This document shows, in pieces, positions 37,531-47,194 of a stretch of DNA of 64,000 nt. Below the pieces are notes generated by a model. It worked only from the letters and a program-made list of their open reading frames with translations, searched no databases and was not told where the DNA came from. The first letter of the stretch is position 1. Every line of letters begins with the position of its first letter. Position numbers and translations under genes: made by a program. The DNA comes from Amycolatopsis mongoliensis (GTDB lineage Bacteria > Actinomycetota > Actinomycetes > Mycobacteriales > Pseudonocardiaceae), in contig NZ_CP127295.1 of NCBI RefSeq assembly GCF_030285665.1, positions 6,262,001 to 6,326,000 on the forward strand, given 5' to 3'.

Positions 37531-37576
37531 GTCGTGAGTGAGAAACCGTGTTCTAACCCTGTTTCACACTCACGAC
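37531..37576. repeat. Imperfect 16-bp inverted repeat
   Basis: GTCGTGAGTGAGAAAC (37531-37546) and GTTTCACACTCACGAC (37561-37576) pair with a single mismatch around a 14-base loop. It lies between two degraded genes. The size and GTCGTGAGTG ends suggest a dispersed intergenic palindrome; it could also fold as a terminator, but no T-run follows. Confidence 0.7.
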
Positions 37577-38033
37577 AAGCCGCGGAGCCGGATTCGAGGT
37601 TCGCTACGTCACCGCCGGTGCGCTGGTCAACGAGATCGTCGCGATCGTGCTGGCACTGAACCAGTTCCTGCAGCTGCACCGCGACCGGCAGGCGCCGGCC
37701 CCCGCGCGCCAGGCGCCGGAACGAGTGCTGTTGCGGCCTCAGGCCAGGCTCGCTGAAAGGTCGGTCCGCCCTGCGGAACTTCGCCGTGCCAAGGAATGAC
37801 CGTACCGGCGGAATCGGTCTTGGTGAACAGCAAAGGCAGCCCCGGCCAGGTGTGCGGGCTCGCGCAGGCCACTTCAGGACCGCTCTCGCAGGTGGCCGGT
37901 TCTTCGGTTTCGGGCAGCAGCTGTGGGTCGTCCGCGGTACGAGCGGGCACGACGTCTCTTGCCGGTCGCCGGCAGCGCGTGCGATGCGCCGCCGGCGACC
38001 GGCAACCCGGAACGCCGCGTCGTGAACCGCAGG
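37577..38033. other. Gene-free stretch with possible gene scars
   Basis: 457 bases. A plus frame at 37591-37797 begins FEVRYVTAGALVNEIVA, which faintly recalls IstB-like transposition ATPases, then loses resemblance. A minus frame at about 37790-37930 reads protein-like (PHTWPGLPLLFTKTDSAG) but is unrecognised and interrupted. Read as decay. Confidence 0.3.
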
Positions 38034-38852
<819 letters not shown>

Positions 38853-38854
38853 CT

Positions 38855-39418
38855 TCAGTCCTGTCCTTTCAAGCCGCCGATGCCGAGCGACCCGTCCGCC
38901 GGGCGGTGGCCGGAGATCTCCGCCTCGATCTCCTCGACGTACTGCTGCGGGTCGAGATCGCTGACGTCGAGGTCGCGGGCGCCTTCGTGCTGTCTTTTGA
39001 ACTCCAGGAACCGGCGGCCGAGCTGCTCGCGCAGGCCGGGGTCGGCGTTCCGCCGGAAGTCGGCCAGGCCTTCGTCCTCCTCCTCGGCCATGTGCTCGCT
39101 GTTGGCCAGCCGGGCCTTGCGCACCGCCGCGTGCCACGCCGTGCTGCCGACCGGGTGCAGGGCCGCTTCGTGGACACCGTCGCGGATGTCGTTGTGGTCT
39201 CCGATGGCGTCGAGCGTCTCGTCTTCGGCGTCTTCGCCGCGGCGCAGCAGGTGGGGGTAGAAGATCTCCTCCTCTGCGCGCGCGTGCACGTCGAGCAGGT
39301 CGGCCAGGGGCTGCCAGACCTCCGCCAGATCGGCGGGGTCGATGAGGTCGTCAAGCCGGGCGAACTGGCGCCGGAACCAGTCGTGGTCGTCGAGGATGAG
39401 GCTGGTGATGTCGGCCAT
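38855..39418 (-). CDS. Hemerythrin-like encapsulin cargo protein
   Basis: 187 residues. Four-helix hemerythrin domain with the iron-ligand pattern: LDDHDWFRRQF, LDVHARAEEEIFYPHL, IGDHNDIRDGVHE and NSEHMAEEEDE. The last 13 residues, DGSLGIGGLKGQD, match the encapsulin targeting peptide (consensus G-S-L-x-I-G-x-L-K-G). This docks the protein on the inner shell wall. Di-iron hemerythrin cargo is thought to protect against oxidative or nitrosative stress. First gene of the two-gene operon; ribosome site GGTAGGAATGG. Confidence 0.92.
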   Translation of the reverse strand: MADITSLILDDHDWFRRQFARLDDLIDPADLAEVWQPLADLLDVHARAEEEIFYPHLLRRGEDAEDETLDAIGDHNDIRDGVHEAALHPVGSTAWHAAVRKARLANSEHMAEEEDEGLADFRRNADPGLREQLGRRFLEFKRQHEGARDLDVSDLDPQQYVEEIEAEISGHRPADGSLGIGGLKGQD

Positions 39419-39790
39419 ACGCCATTCCTACCCCGCTCACGGGACACGGCAAACCCGGAACGCCGTCCGGCCTGGCGCGACGGCGACACGAAGTTCACCG
39501 GTTCGGGTGAGAGCTGCCCGGCGCCCACGGCCGATGATCCGCGGCGGTGGTGGTCACGACGCCGCGGGGAGGTGCCGGTGGCGAAGTCGGCGGTCACCCC
39601 ACCGAGGCGCGGGCCTCCACCACGAGATGGGCCGCGGCGAGTGCGCCACTCGGGCAACCATGCGCCGTTCAGGGCCGGAGCGCTGTACGTGCTCGCGCAG
39701 GCCGACCGGCTGCCCTCCGACGCCGACGCGCTGCCCGAACGCTGGTGGAGGCGAACCCGCCGCCTGCCCAGCGCATGGCTTCGCCGACCG
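39419..39790. other. Gene-free stretch
   Basis: 372 bases upstream of the hemerythrin gene. No credible coding frame; long frames on the plus strand are shadows. It should contain the encapsulin operon promoter, but no clear motif was seen. Confidence 0.4.
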
Positions 39791-39916
39791 TCAGCCTCTG
39801 AGGAACCTGAAGGAGAACGCTCCGCACACCAGGACGATTCCGACGTTCACCGTCAGCCGCTCCCAGAAGTGGTCCCTGAAGAACAGGACGTCCACGCCGA
39901 CCACGACGGCTACCAT
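39791..39916 (-). CDS. Small membrane-type protein, 41 residues
   Basis: ATG 39916 to TGA 39791. The protein has a VGVDVLFFRDHFWERL segment followed by a hydrophobic helix NVGIVLVCGAFSFRFLRG. Very similar short proteins of this form are, as I recall, frequent in actinomycetes. Its ATG overlaps the TAG of an upstream frame reading MGEPRLGGSVRIAVPDNPERW, which may be a companion leader or part of the same gene if a frameshift is present. No strong ribosome site, consistent with coupled translation. Confidence 0.5.
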   Translation of the reverse strand: MVAVVVGVDVLFFRDHFWERLTVNVGIVLVCGAFSFRFLRG

Positions 39917-40105
39917 CGCTCCGGGTTGTCCGGGACCGCGATCCGGACGGATCCGCCGAGACGGGGTTCGCCCATCACGCGGAGGCGGCCCGTTCGCTCG
40001 ATGGGGCCGGTCAGGACATCGTCGGTCGAGGTCGGCTCGAACGCCGGCTCATGGCCGTCAGGGGTACGGGCCGGCCGCCACGGCCGGCCCGGCAGGTCGT
40101 GCCGA

Positions 40106-41311
40106 TCAACGGGTGATGCCGGTGTGTCCCAGGGAGTATCGGCCGGGCTGCGGCCAGACGCACAGCCCGTGGGGTTCGTTGCCGACCGGGATCTTCCGGA
40201 TCAGTGAGCCGTCCTTTGTGGATAGCACGTAGACCGCTTTGTCGTAGCGTCCGGACAGCCACAGCTGGGCGCCGTCCGCGGTGACGTTGCCCATGTCCGG
40301 GCTGCCGCCGCCCGGCAGGTGCCACACCGTGACCGGCGCGCCGGTGTAGGCGTCCAGGACGCTGACGCTGCCCTCGTGCCTGTTGGTGACGTAGAGCCGT
40401 TTCGCGTCCCGGGACAGGTACAGGCCGTGGGCCCCGCGGCCGGTCGGGATGAAGCGGAGTACGTGCGTCGCGGCGCCGTCGAGCACCCAGAGGCCGTTCG
40501 CGTCGGAATCGGCGATGTAGAAGACCGAACCGTCCGGTGCGAGCTTGATGTCCTGCGGGCCCATGCGGGTGTTGCGGTGCGGCATGTCGATCATCCGCAG
40601 CAGCCGGTGCGAGACCACGTCGACGACGGCGACCCGGCCGGCGAACTCGCAGGTGAAGACCGCGGTGCGGCCGTCGGGGGAGAAGTCCGCGTGGTCGATG
40701 CCCCCGCAGTCGGGGGCGGCGGTCTCGTCGTGGACCTGCCACGTGTGCGGGTCGTACCAGACCAGCTTGCGCAGCCGCTCCGCCACCGAGATCGCGTACT
40801 TGCCGTCCGGGGTGAAGTACATGTTGTACGGATCCACGACCGGGACCGCCTTGCCCGGCTGCCCGGTGCGCGGGTCGAACGGCAGCACGTGGTCCCCGCG
40901 GTCGTCGGTGGCGTACAGCGTGCGCAGGTCCCACGACGGCACGACGTGCTGCAGTTCCTTGCCCGCCGGGTACTTGGCGATCACCTGGTAGGTGGCGGGG
41001 TCGATCACCCACACGTCACCGGATCCGCTGTGCGGCACGTAGACCAGTGGCTTGTCCGCGGCAACCGCGGGCAAGAGCATGCCGGCCCCGGCTGCGGCGT
41101 CCACGTCGTGCGGGTCGGTGACGGCGGGCATGCCGGGCAGCGGGTCGAGCGCCGGCGGTGGCGGGGTGGGCAAGTGCGGCAGTCCGGTCATCGGAGTGCC
41201 CGGCCCGGTCATGCCCGGCATCGTGTCACCGGGATTCGGCGAGCCCCCCGACGAGCAGCCGGCGGCGAGGACGGCAGCGAGCGCCACACTGGTGAGCCGG
41301 AGTCGCGTCAT
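40106..41311 (-). CDS. Beta-propeller lipoprotein (YVTN-type)
   Basis: 401 residues. Signal with lipobox LAAGC (Cys about residue 19), then a Gly/Pro/Met-rich linker, then seven or so YVTN/NHL-like blades (LVYVPHSGSGDVWVIDP, RLYVTNRHEGSVSVLD, LWLSGRYDKAVYVLS). ATG 41311 overlaps the stop of the deacetylase gene (TGATG), so translation is coupled. Anchored outside the membrane; a role in binding or surface sensing is likely, function unknown. Some relatives are annotated as cytochrome cd1-like propellers, but heme ligands are not evident here. Confidence 0.85.
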   Translation of the reverse strand: MTRLRLTSVALAAVLAAGCSSGGSPNPGDTMPGMTGPGTPMTGLPHLPTPPPPALDPLPGMPAVTDPHDVDAAAGAGMLLPAVAADKPLVYVPHSGSGDVWVIDPATYQVIAKYPAGKELQHVVPSWDLRTLYATDDRGDHVLPFDPRTGQPGKAVPVVDPYNMYFTPDGKYAISVAERLRKLVWYDPHTWQVHDETAAPDCGGIDHADFSPDGRTAVFTCEFAGRVAVVDVVSHRLLRMIDMPHRNTRMGPQDIKLAPDGSVFYIADSDANGLWVLDGAATHVLRFIPTGRGAHGLYLSRDAKRLYVTNRHEGSVSVLDAYTGAPVTVWHLPGGGSPDMGNVTADGAQLWLSGRYDKAVYVLSTKDGSLIRKIPVGNEPHGLCVWPQPGRYSLGHTGITR

Positions 41312-42087
41312 CACGCCAGCAATTCGGACGCGGTGACCGGGCTGAGACCGCGCTTCGCGAGGTCGGCCAGGACGCCGGGCAGCGCGGAGACCGTCCCCGG
41401 GTGCCCGAGGTGCATGCTCACCACGCTGCCCGCCCGGGCCTTCGCCACCGCCGCCCGGATCGCGGCCGGCCCGGGATCCTTCCAGTCCAGGGAATCCACG
41501 TCGTAGGACAGCACCTTCGCGTAGCCGGCCTTCCCGGCTTCCACGAGTTCCTGCTCGGTGGCGTGCTGTCCCTGGGACTGCCGGAAGAACCCGCCCGGCG
41601 AACCGGTCAGTTCGACGAGCTTGTCCCGGCACCGCTGGATTTCCGCGTACATCGGCTCCGCCGCGTATCCGGACAGCGCCGGGTGGCTCCAGGTGTGGTT
41701 GCCCAGCTCGTGCCCGCCGTCGCGCACCATGCGGGCGGCGTCCGGGTGCTCGGCGAGCCAGGTCCCCACCGCCAGCACGGTGATCCGCGCGCCGTGCTGG
41801 TGCACGAGGTCCAGGACCTGGCGGGTCACCTGCAGATCACCCGCGCCGTGGAAGGTCAGCGCGACCTGCGGGCGACCGGCCGTGGAGCGGCTCAGTTCGG
41901 TGGCCGGCCCCAGGGGGCGCGGGGAGGACGGCGAGGCGCTCGGGGACGGCGTCGTGCCGGACGACGTGGTCGCCGGGGCGGAGCCGGCCGCGGGGGCCGG
42001 GTTCTGCCCGGGCGCGGAGCACGCGGTCAGGGCCGCGGCGCCGAGCGTCATGCCGAGCAGGCGGCGTCTGGTCAGGGGATCGTTCAC
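41311..42087 (-). CDS. Polysaccharide deacetylase-like lipoprotein (NodB fold)
   Basis: 258 residues from GTG 42087. A twin-arginine-like RRRLLG plus lipobox LTAC at the N-terminus, a Ser/Thr/Pro linker, then the NodB domain. Motif 1 is TFHGAGD instead of the usual TFDDGP; motif 2 is HELGNHTWSHP with the two metal His. The Asp-Asp pair that normally provides the catalytic base and a metal ligand is therefore altered, so activity is uncertain. Coupled to the propeller lipoprotein through TGATG, so both probably work together at the cell envelope. Confidence 0.82.
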   Translation of the reverse strand: MNDPLTRRRLLGMTLGAAALTACSAPGQNPAPAAGSAPATTSSGTTPSPSASPSSPRPLGPATELSRSTAGRPQVALTFHGAGDLQVTRQVLDLVHQHGARITVLAVGTWLAEHPDAARMVRDGGHELGNHTWSHPALSGYAAEPMYAEIQRCRDKLVELTGSPGGFFRQSQGQHATEQELVEAGKAGYAKVLSYDVDSLDWKDPGPAAIRAAVAKARAGSVVSMHLGHPGTVSALPGVLADLAKRGLSPVTASELLA

Positions 42088-42149
42088 AGCCAGTCCCGTT
42101 TCTCGAAGGAGGCGTACAGCCCGGCGGACAGCACGATGATCACCAGAGG
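42084..42149 (-). pseudogene. Possible tail of a lost membrane protein
   Basis: One frame reads PLVIIVLSAGLYASFEKRDWL and stops at a TGA overlapping the deacetylase GTG start (GTGA). It looks like the last helix and tail of a membrane protein normally coupled to the deacetylase gene. The sequence just upstream loses the hydrophobic character, so most of the gene seems gone. Confidence 0.3.
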
Positions 42150-42975
42150 GGATGTCCGGCAGCCGGATCGGGAACGCTCCGGCCGGAGAACCCGGTGACT
42201 TTCGGAGCCGAGCGGGTGCGGGCCCGGTTCTTCGCGGATCGCGGCGAGGTGGCCGGAGACGTCGGCGACGGGCTTCGAGCAGTCCCTCGCGGTACCACCG
42301 GGTACGTGCCATGAACTGGTGCCGATCAGCTCCCCGCCGCCGCTCGCCGGTGGAGCCGGTCCGTCGACGGCTTCGCCGTCCCTGCGGGGATCGGGCAGCC
42401 GGTCGGGGCGAACAGCACTCCATCAACTCCTGATACGACGGCGATTCGCCGTCCACGCCGGACGGGCACGCGCCCACCCTTCAGGAAAGCCGCTGTGAGG
42501 ACGCTGAGAGAGGCCGGCCCGACGAGCCGTCCCGTCGGCGAATCCGCTGCCGGCCGGGAAAGCCCGTGACGCCGAACGGTTCGGGGGCTTGTGACCCTCG
42601 GTGTCCGCACTCGCCCGTTTCGCCGGGAATAAGAGAACGTCACGATGTTGGTTAGCGGACGGTAATTCACTGACAATTCCCTACGGAGGTAGGTGGTGGG
42701 CGGGCAGCGGCGCGGGGAGTCTTTCGACGTCCCCGTTCCGGTTCACCCCGGGAGTGCTCGATGACCACGTCCCCGCTCAGAATCCCGTTCCCCGGCCGGA
42801 TCGTCGCCGCGCCGGTGGGTGACCACCTGCCCGGCTTCCCGGACCCCGCTTGACGGTGCGAACCGGCCCGCACCGGGTTGCTCGATCTTCCCGGCGCCGG
42901 CCGCGCCACTGACGCTCGCCCCCGGTCGCGGCGTCGCCTTCCCTCTCCGTCCCCACGGCTTCCGAAGGATTTCCC
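42150..42975. other. Gene-free stretch
   Basis: 826 bases. No frame gives a recognisable protein. A 30-codon frame at 42760 has a weak context. The section near 42650-42690 is AT-richer (TTCACTGACAATTCC) and may be a promoter for the secreted protein genes downstream. Confidence 0.35.
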
Positions 42976-43500
42976 ATGTCTGTCACCATTCTGCGGTTCG
43001 CCGCGCCCGTCGTCGCCCTCGCGCTGGCCTGCGTGGCCGTGCCGGCGGCGCACGCGAGCACGGTCACCTCGACGTGTTCGCAGGCCGACCTGCCCTTGCC
43101 GGATCCGGTCTGCACGCCCGGCGCGCGGAACCCGGACGTCACCCAGGCCACGATCGGCTCGACGATCTGCGTGTCGGGTTGGACCGCCACGATCCGGCCG
43201 TCGACCAGCTACACGAACGCCCTGAAGCAGCAGGGCATCATCGACTACGGCTACAGCGACACGAACATGTCCGACTACGAGGAAGACCACTTCCTCCCGC
43301 TCGAACTCGGCGGAGCGCCCAAGGATCCGAAGAACCTCTGGCCGGAACCGCACGCCGGCGACGAGAACGCCTACAGCAAGGATTCGGTCGAGAACGCGGT
43401 GAAGAAGGCGGTCTGCGCGGGCCAGGCCACCCTCGCCGACGCCCAGGACGCGATGCTCGCGGACTGGACGACGGCGAAGTCCGTGCTCGGCATCGGCTGA
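42976..43500 (+). CDS. Secreted HNH-type nuclease-like protein
   Basis: 174 residues. Signal peptide 1-28 (cleavage after AHA). The C-terminal core EEDHFLPLELGGAPKDPKNLWPEP is the beta-beta-alpha metal motif of the HNH/GmrSD-like group, with the general-base His in EDH and the Asn in KNLW. Cys residues suggest disulfides. Likely an extracellular nuclease or a relative of it. ATG with AAGGA upstream. Confidence 0.75.
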   Translation: MSVTILRFAAPVVALALACVAVPAAHASTVTSTCSQADLPLPDPVCTPGARNPDVTQATIGSTICVSGWTATIRPSTSYTNALKQQGIIDYGYSDTNMSDYEEDHFLPLELGGAPKDPKNLWPEPHAGDENAYSKDSVENAVKKAVCAGQATLADAQDAMLADWTTAKSVLGIG

Positions 43501-43610
43501 GGCCGGCACTACCGCAATCGGCGCCCGGTGAAAGCCGGGCGGTGTTTTCGAGTTCGTTTCCTGTTTCCAGTCATTTGTTCCGCAGTCGAACACGAGTACG
43601 GAGGAAGGTC

Positions 43611-44501
43611 ATGTCCTTGCTTTCCGGATCACGTTTCACCCGTTTCGGTGCGGTGGTCTGCGCGACTGCCGCGGGGATCGCCGTGGCGATGTCGGGCACG
43701 GCGCACGCCGCCGGGGCCGACATCGCCGCCACGCGCCCGCCGACCGCCCCGCACAAGATCGTCATGCACCAGAGGGGCGCGCACGCGGCACCCCGCACGC
43801 CGCTGTCCGACCTCGCCTGGGGCGGTGGCCCGGTCCAGCACAACACGAAGGTCTACCTGGTCTTCTGGGGATCCCAGTGGAACAGCGACGCCAACGGTGT
43901 CCGGTCCTACCTCACGAACTTCTTCTCCGGTCTCGGCAACGGTTCCGAACGCTGGTCGAACGTGATGGACCAGTACACCGACAGCAGCGGGAACGCCTCC
44001 AGCGGGAATCCCGTACTGGGCGGCACCTGGGTCGACAACGCTTCCGCCGCGCCGTCCAGATCGACGGCGTCGCAGATCTCGTCGGAGGCCAACCGCGGTG
44101 CGAGTCACTTCGGGGTGTCCGGCGTGAACGCGGACGTGTTCGTGGTCAGCCCGTCGGGCACCCGGCCCGACAACTTCCCCAATGCGGGTTTCTGCGCCTG
44201 GCACGACTGGAACGGCAGGGTCGCCTACACGAACATGCCCTACGTCCTGGACGCGGGCTCGAGCTGCGGCGCGAACTCCGTGCAGAACGCGCTCGACGGG
44301 TTCAGCATCGTGGGCGGGCACGAGCACGCCGAGGCGGAGACGGACCCGCAGGCCGGCAACGGCTGGCTCGATGCCAATGGTGAGGAGAACGGCGATCTGT
44401 GTGCCTGGCAGGGCCTGACGGCGCTGTCCACCTCGACCGGCCGCTTCGCTGTGCAGCCGACGTGGAGCAATGCCGCGGGTGGCTGCGCCACTTCCGCGTG
44501 A
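43611..44501 (+). CDS. Secreted protein with HExxE-type motif
   Basis: 296 residues. Signal peptide 1-33. Central VYLVFWGSQWNSD and FCAWHDW, then VGGHEHAEAETDPQAGNGWLDA and GDLCAW. The HEHAE region recalls plant EXORDIUM proteins and some metalloproteases, but the metal-binding role is unproven. GAGGAAGG before ATG. Ends just before a strong terminator. Confidence 0.75.
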   Translation: MSLLSGSRFTRFGAVVCATAAGIAVAMSGTAHAAGADIAATRPPTAPHKIVMHQRGAHAAPRTPLSDLAWGGGPVQHNTKVYLVFWGSQWNSDANGVRSYLTNFFSGLGNGSERWSNVMDQYTDSSGNASSGNPVLGGTWVDNASAAPSRSTASQISSEANRGASHFGVSGVNADVFVVSPSGTRPDNFPNAGFCAWHDWNGRVAYTNMPYVLDAGSSCGANSVQNALDGFSIVGGHEHAEAETDPQAGNGWLDANGEENGDLCAWQGLTALSTSTGRFAVQPTWSNAAGGCATSA

Positions 44502-44506
44502 CTGAT

Positions 44507-44553
44507 GGCGAAAGTGCCGGTGCCGCCGTCGCCGCGGCACCGGCACTTTCGCC
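44507..44553. terminator. Strong hairpin terminator
   Basis: Perfect 20-bp inverted repeat (44507-44526 and 44534-44553, arms beginning GGCGAAAGTGCCGG) with a 7-base loop, six bases after the secreted protein stop. No long T-run. It can also serve the convergent acyl-CoA dehydrogenase gene that ends at 44621. Confidence 0.8.
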
Positions 44554-44620
44554 GTGCGCGCTCTTGGAGAGAGGCACGGCAAAGTCGGCCGCGCTGATCG
44601 GCTTCGGGCCTCGGCGAGAC

Positions 44621-45784
44621 CTACAGACCCAGGTCGCGGCCGACGATCTCCTTCATGATCTCCGTGGTTCCGCCGTAGATGGTGGAGATGCGCGAGTCGA
44701 GGTAGTCGTGCGCGATGCGGTATTCGAGCATGTAGCCGTAGCCGCCGTGCAACTGCAGGCACCGCCCGACGATGTCGACGTACTGCTCCGTGGTCCAGAA
44801 CTTCGCCGCCGCGGCGTCCACTGCGGACAGTTCGCCGCGGGAATGCCGGGCCAGCAGGTCATCGATGTAGCTGCGGCTCACCCGCACGGCGGTGACCATT
44901 TCCGCCAGCTCGAAGCGCGTGTTCTGGAACGAGCCGATCGGCTTGCCGAACGCCGTGCGCTGCTTGACGTAGTCCAGGGTGCGCTCCAGCACGCCCTCCG
45001 AAGACGCCACGGCGTTGGCGGCGATCGAGATCCGCTCCTGGGGCAGGTTGCGCATCAGGCCGGGGAAGCCCGCTCCCTCCTCGCCGAGCAGGTTGGCGGC
45101 AGGCACCCGGACGCCCTGGAAGAAGAGCTCGCTGGTGTCCTGGGCGTGCAGGCCGATCTTCTCCAGGTTGCGGCCGCGGGAAAAGCCGGCCCGGTCGGCC
45201 TCGATGACCAGCAGGCTGAGCCCGCCGTGGCGGTCCGGGCCGGTCCGGACCGCGGTGACGACCAGGTCGGCGTTCTGGCCGTTGGAGATGAAGGCCTTGC
45301 TGCCGTCGACCACGTAGTCGTCGCCGTCGCGGACGGCGGTGGTGCTGATCCCGGCCAGGTCGCTCCCGGTGCCGGGCTCGGTCATCGCGATCGCGACGAC
45401 GAGCTCTCCGGCGGCGATCCCGGGTAGCCAGCGCGCCTTCTGCTCGTCGTCGGTCAGGTCGGTGAAGTAGGGCACGACGATGTCGTTGGACAGCGCCACG
45501 CAGGCGAGCCCGTCCGAGACGGGGTTGCGCGAGAACTCCTCACCGATCACGGCGTTGAAGCGGTAGTCGGTGATGCCGCCCCCGCCGTACTCCTCGGGGA
45601 TGGAGAAGCCGAGGATGCCGGCGCGGGCGGCCTCCCGGAAGAGCTCGCGGTCGACCTTGCCCTCCGCTTTCCACCGCTCGGCGTGGGGCGCGGCGTGCTT
45701 GTCGACGAAGGCGCGGACCGTGTCCCGCAGGAGCTCGTGGTCCTCGTCGTAGAGCGGCCGCTTGGCCGGGAAGACAGTGGTCAC
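44621..45784 (-). CDS. Acyl-CoA dehydrogenase family protein
   Basis: 387 residues from GTG 45784 (AAAGGAG six bases upstream). Motifs: MTEPGTGSDLAGI (flavin-binding), QRTAFGKPIGSFQNTRFELA, LQLHGGYGYMLEYRIAHDY and the terminal IYGGTTEIMKEIVGRDLGL. The catalytic base position near the end is not certain. It is divergent from lcp and shares a 183-base promoter region, so a role in oxidising rubber-cleavage oligomers after CoA activation is plausible. Confidence 0.9.
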   Translation of the reverse strand: MTTVFPAKRPLYDEDHELLRDTVRAFVDKHAAPHAERWKAEGKVDRELFREAARAGILGFSIPEEYGGGGITDYRFNAVIGEEFSRNPVSDGLACVALSNDIVVPYFTDLTDDEQKARWLPGIAAGELVVAIAMTEPGTGSDLAGISTTAVRDGDDYVVDGSKAFISNGQNADLVVTAVRTGPDRHGGLSLLVIEADRAGFSRGRNLEKIGLHAQDTSELFFQGVRVPAANLLGEEGAGFPGLMRNLPQERISIAANAVASSEGVLERTLDYVKQRTAFGKPIGSFQNTRFELAEMVTAVRVSRSYIDDLLARHSRGELSAVDAAAAKFWTTEQYVDIVGRCLQLHGGYGYMLEYRIAHDYLDSRISTIYGGTTEIMKEIVGRDLGL

Positions 45785-45830
45785 CACGAACTCCTTTGAC
45801 GTCGCGAACCGGTTCCGGCCGGTGCGGGCC

Positions 45831-45860
45831 TTGCTGACGGACACCCAGCTTCGATATGTT
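45831..45860 (+). promoter_or_regulatory. Candidate lcp promoter
   Basis: TTGCTG (45831-45836) and TATGTT (45855-45860) with an 18-base spacing, upstream of the operator and lcp. The GATATGTTAAC around the -10 is itself partly palindromic. Prediction only. Confidence 0.4.
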
Positions 45861-45890
45861 AACGAGAAATCGCACCGGCGGACAAGCTCG

Positions 45891-45906
45891 GTCACGATGT
45901 CGTGAC
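45891..45906. promoter_or_regulatory. Candidate operator between acyl-CoA dehydrogenase and lcp
   Basis: GTCACGATGTCGTGAC: 7-base inverted arms around a 2-base centre. It lies in the divergent promoter region, downstream of the candidate lcp -10. The double TetR regulator at 47218 is the nearest candidate binder. Confidence 0.5.
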
Positions 45907-45967
45907 ACCAAGTCCAGGCCAGACAGCAGAGATGCACGGTTACGCCTCCAAGGAAGCAGGTAAGTAA

Positions 45968-47179
45968 ATGAGCAATCTCAGCAGGCGGAGCGTCTTGTCC
46001 CTCGGCGCGGCCCTGGGGCTGGCGGGTGTGGCGAGCACGGCCGCCCCCGCGTGGGCCTGGTCGTCGACGGGCTCGGTGGCCGGCACCGGCTCGGGAGCCG
46101 ACCCGTGGCAGGTCTGGGACGACCCGGTCGACGGTCTGGTGGCGGGGCTCCTCGACAACGGCCAGGTGCCGGCGGTCAACGCCGCGCTGGCGGCGTGGGC
46201 GAACAACGACGACCCGGTGCCCGGCGGCCTGCCGGCCGCGCTCGCCACCCACCTCCAGCAGGCCGCCACCCTGCCCTCTTGGGCCGATCGCGCCAAGCTC
46301 CGCCTCGCCGCCGACTTCAACCGGCGCAAGGACACCTACCTGTTCATGCTGTACGGCCTCGGCAGCGGCATCATGAGCACGGTCATCCCGCGGGAGGCCG
46401 AGTCGGTCTACTGGTCGGCGGGCGGCGCCACCATGAAGGACCGCGCGGCCAAGACCTTCACCTTCGGCTACGACCTCAGCGAACTGACCGCCTTCGAACC
46501 CACCGGTCAGTTCGTGGTCACCGCCAACAAGACGCGCCTGGTGCACGCCGCGGTGCGGCACCTGCTGCCGCAGTCGACGCACTGGCGGGCGGTCACCGAC
46601 ACGCAGATCCCGATCAGCAACGGCGACATCCTGGTCACCTTCCACAGCCTGGGCACCTTCGTGCACCGGAAGCTGCTCGAGTGGAAGGTACCGATGACGG
46701 CCGCGGAAGAGGACGCCTTCCTGCACATGTGGCAGGTCGCCATCCACCTGCTCGGCGTGCGGGACGAGTTCATCCCGAAGACGTGGGCCGACGCGAACGC
46801 GCAGTCGGCGTACGCGCTCACGCCGATCCTCGCCCCGACGACCGAAGGCAAGGAACTGGCCCAGGACCTGCTCGGCCTGAGCGCACAGGTCGACCTGGGC
46901 GTCACTCGCGGGTTCCTCAACGAGTTCGTGCGCTACGTGCTGAACGACAAGATCGGCGACTGGCTCTCCCTGCCGCGTGACTACGCGGCGGCCGCCCTGG
47001 TCCGCACCGGGTGGCCGGCCTACATCGCGTTCCGCGAGGGGCTGCTGCCCGTCATACCCGTGGGCTTCTACATGTTCGACCAGTTCGTGCGCGCGCTGGC
47101 GATGCTGTTCCTCAACAACGGGACCTCACCGACCAGCACCACCATCGTGATCCCCACCGCGAACCGGCCCGGCGCCTGA
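45968..47179 (+). CDS. lcp: Latex clearing protein, rubber dioxygenase
   Basis: 403 residues with a twin-arginine signal (SRRSVLSLGAALG, cleaved after AWA). The rest aligns throughout with Lcp of Streptomyces sp. K30, a b-type heme oxygenase that cleaves poly(cis-1,4-isoprene) outside the cell. The functional residues of LcpK30 are all present with a constant offset of five: Glu143 (E148), Arg159, Lys162 and Thr163 (R164, K167, T168), and heme ligand His193 (H198). The surrounding HAAVRHLLPQS block is conserved. This implies real rubber-cleaving activity. Gene is divergent from an acyl-CoA dehydrogenase and followed by a convergent regulator. Confidence 0.93.
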   Translation: MSNLSRRSVLSLGAALGLAGVASTAAPAWAWSSTGSVAGTGSGADPWQVWDDPVDGLVAGLLDNGQVPAVNAALAAWANNDDPVPGGLPAALATHLQQAATLPSWADRAKLRLAADFNRRKDTYLFMLYGLGSGIMSTVIPREAESVYWSAGGATMKDRAAKTFTFGYDLSELTAFEPTGQFVVTANKTRLVHAAVRHLLPQSTHWRAVTDTQIPISNGDILVTFHSLGTFVHRKLLEWKVPMTAAEEDAFLHMWQVAIHLLGVRDEFIPKTWADANAQSAYALTPILAPTTEGKELAQDLLGLSAQVDLGVTRGFLNEFVRYVLNDKIGDWLSLPRDYAAAALVRTGWPAYIAFREGLLPVIPVGFYMFDQFVRALAMLFLNNGTSPTSTTIVIPTANRPGA

Positions 47180-47194
47180 CCGGCGCGTCCGACC

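Noticed and set aside
37591..37797. IstB-like fragment
   Set aside because: Only about 17 residues (FEVRYVTAGALVNEIVA) recall the family; no Walker motifs, no ends, no target duplication.
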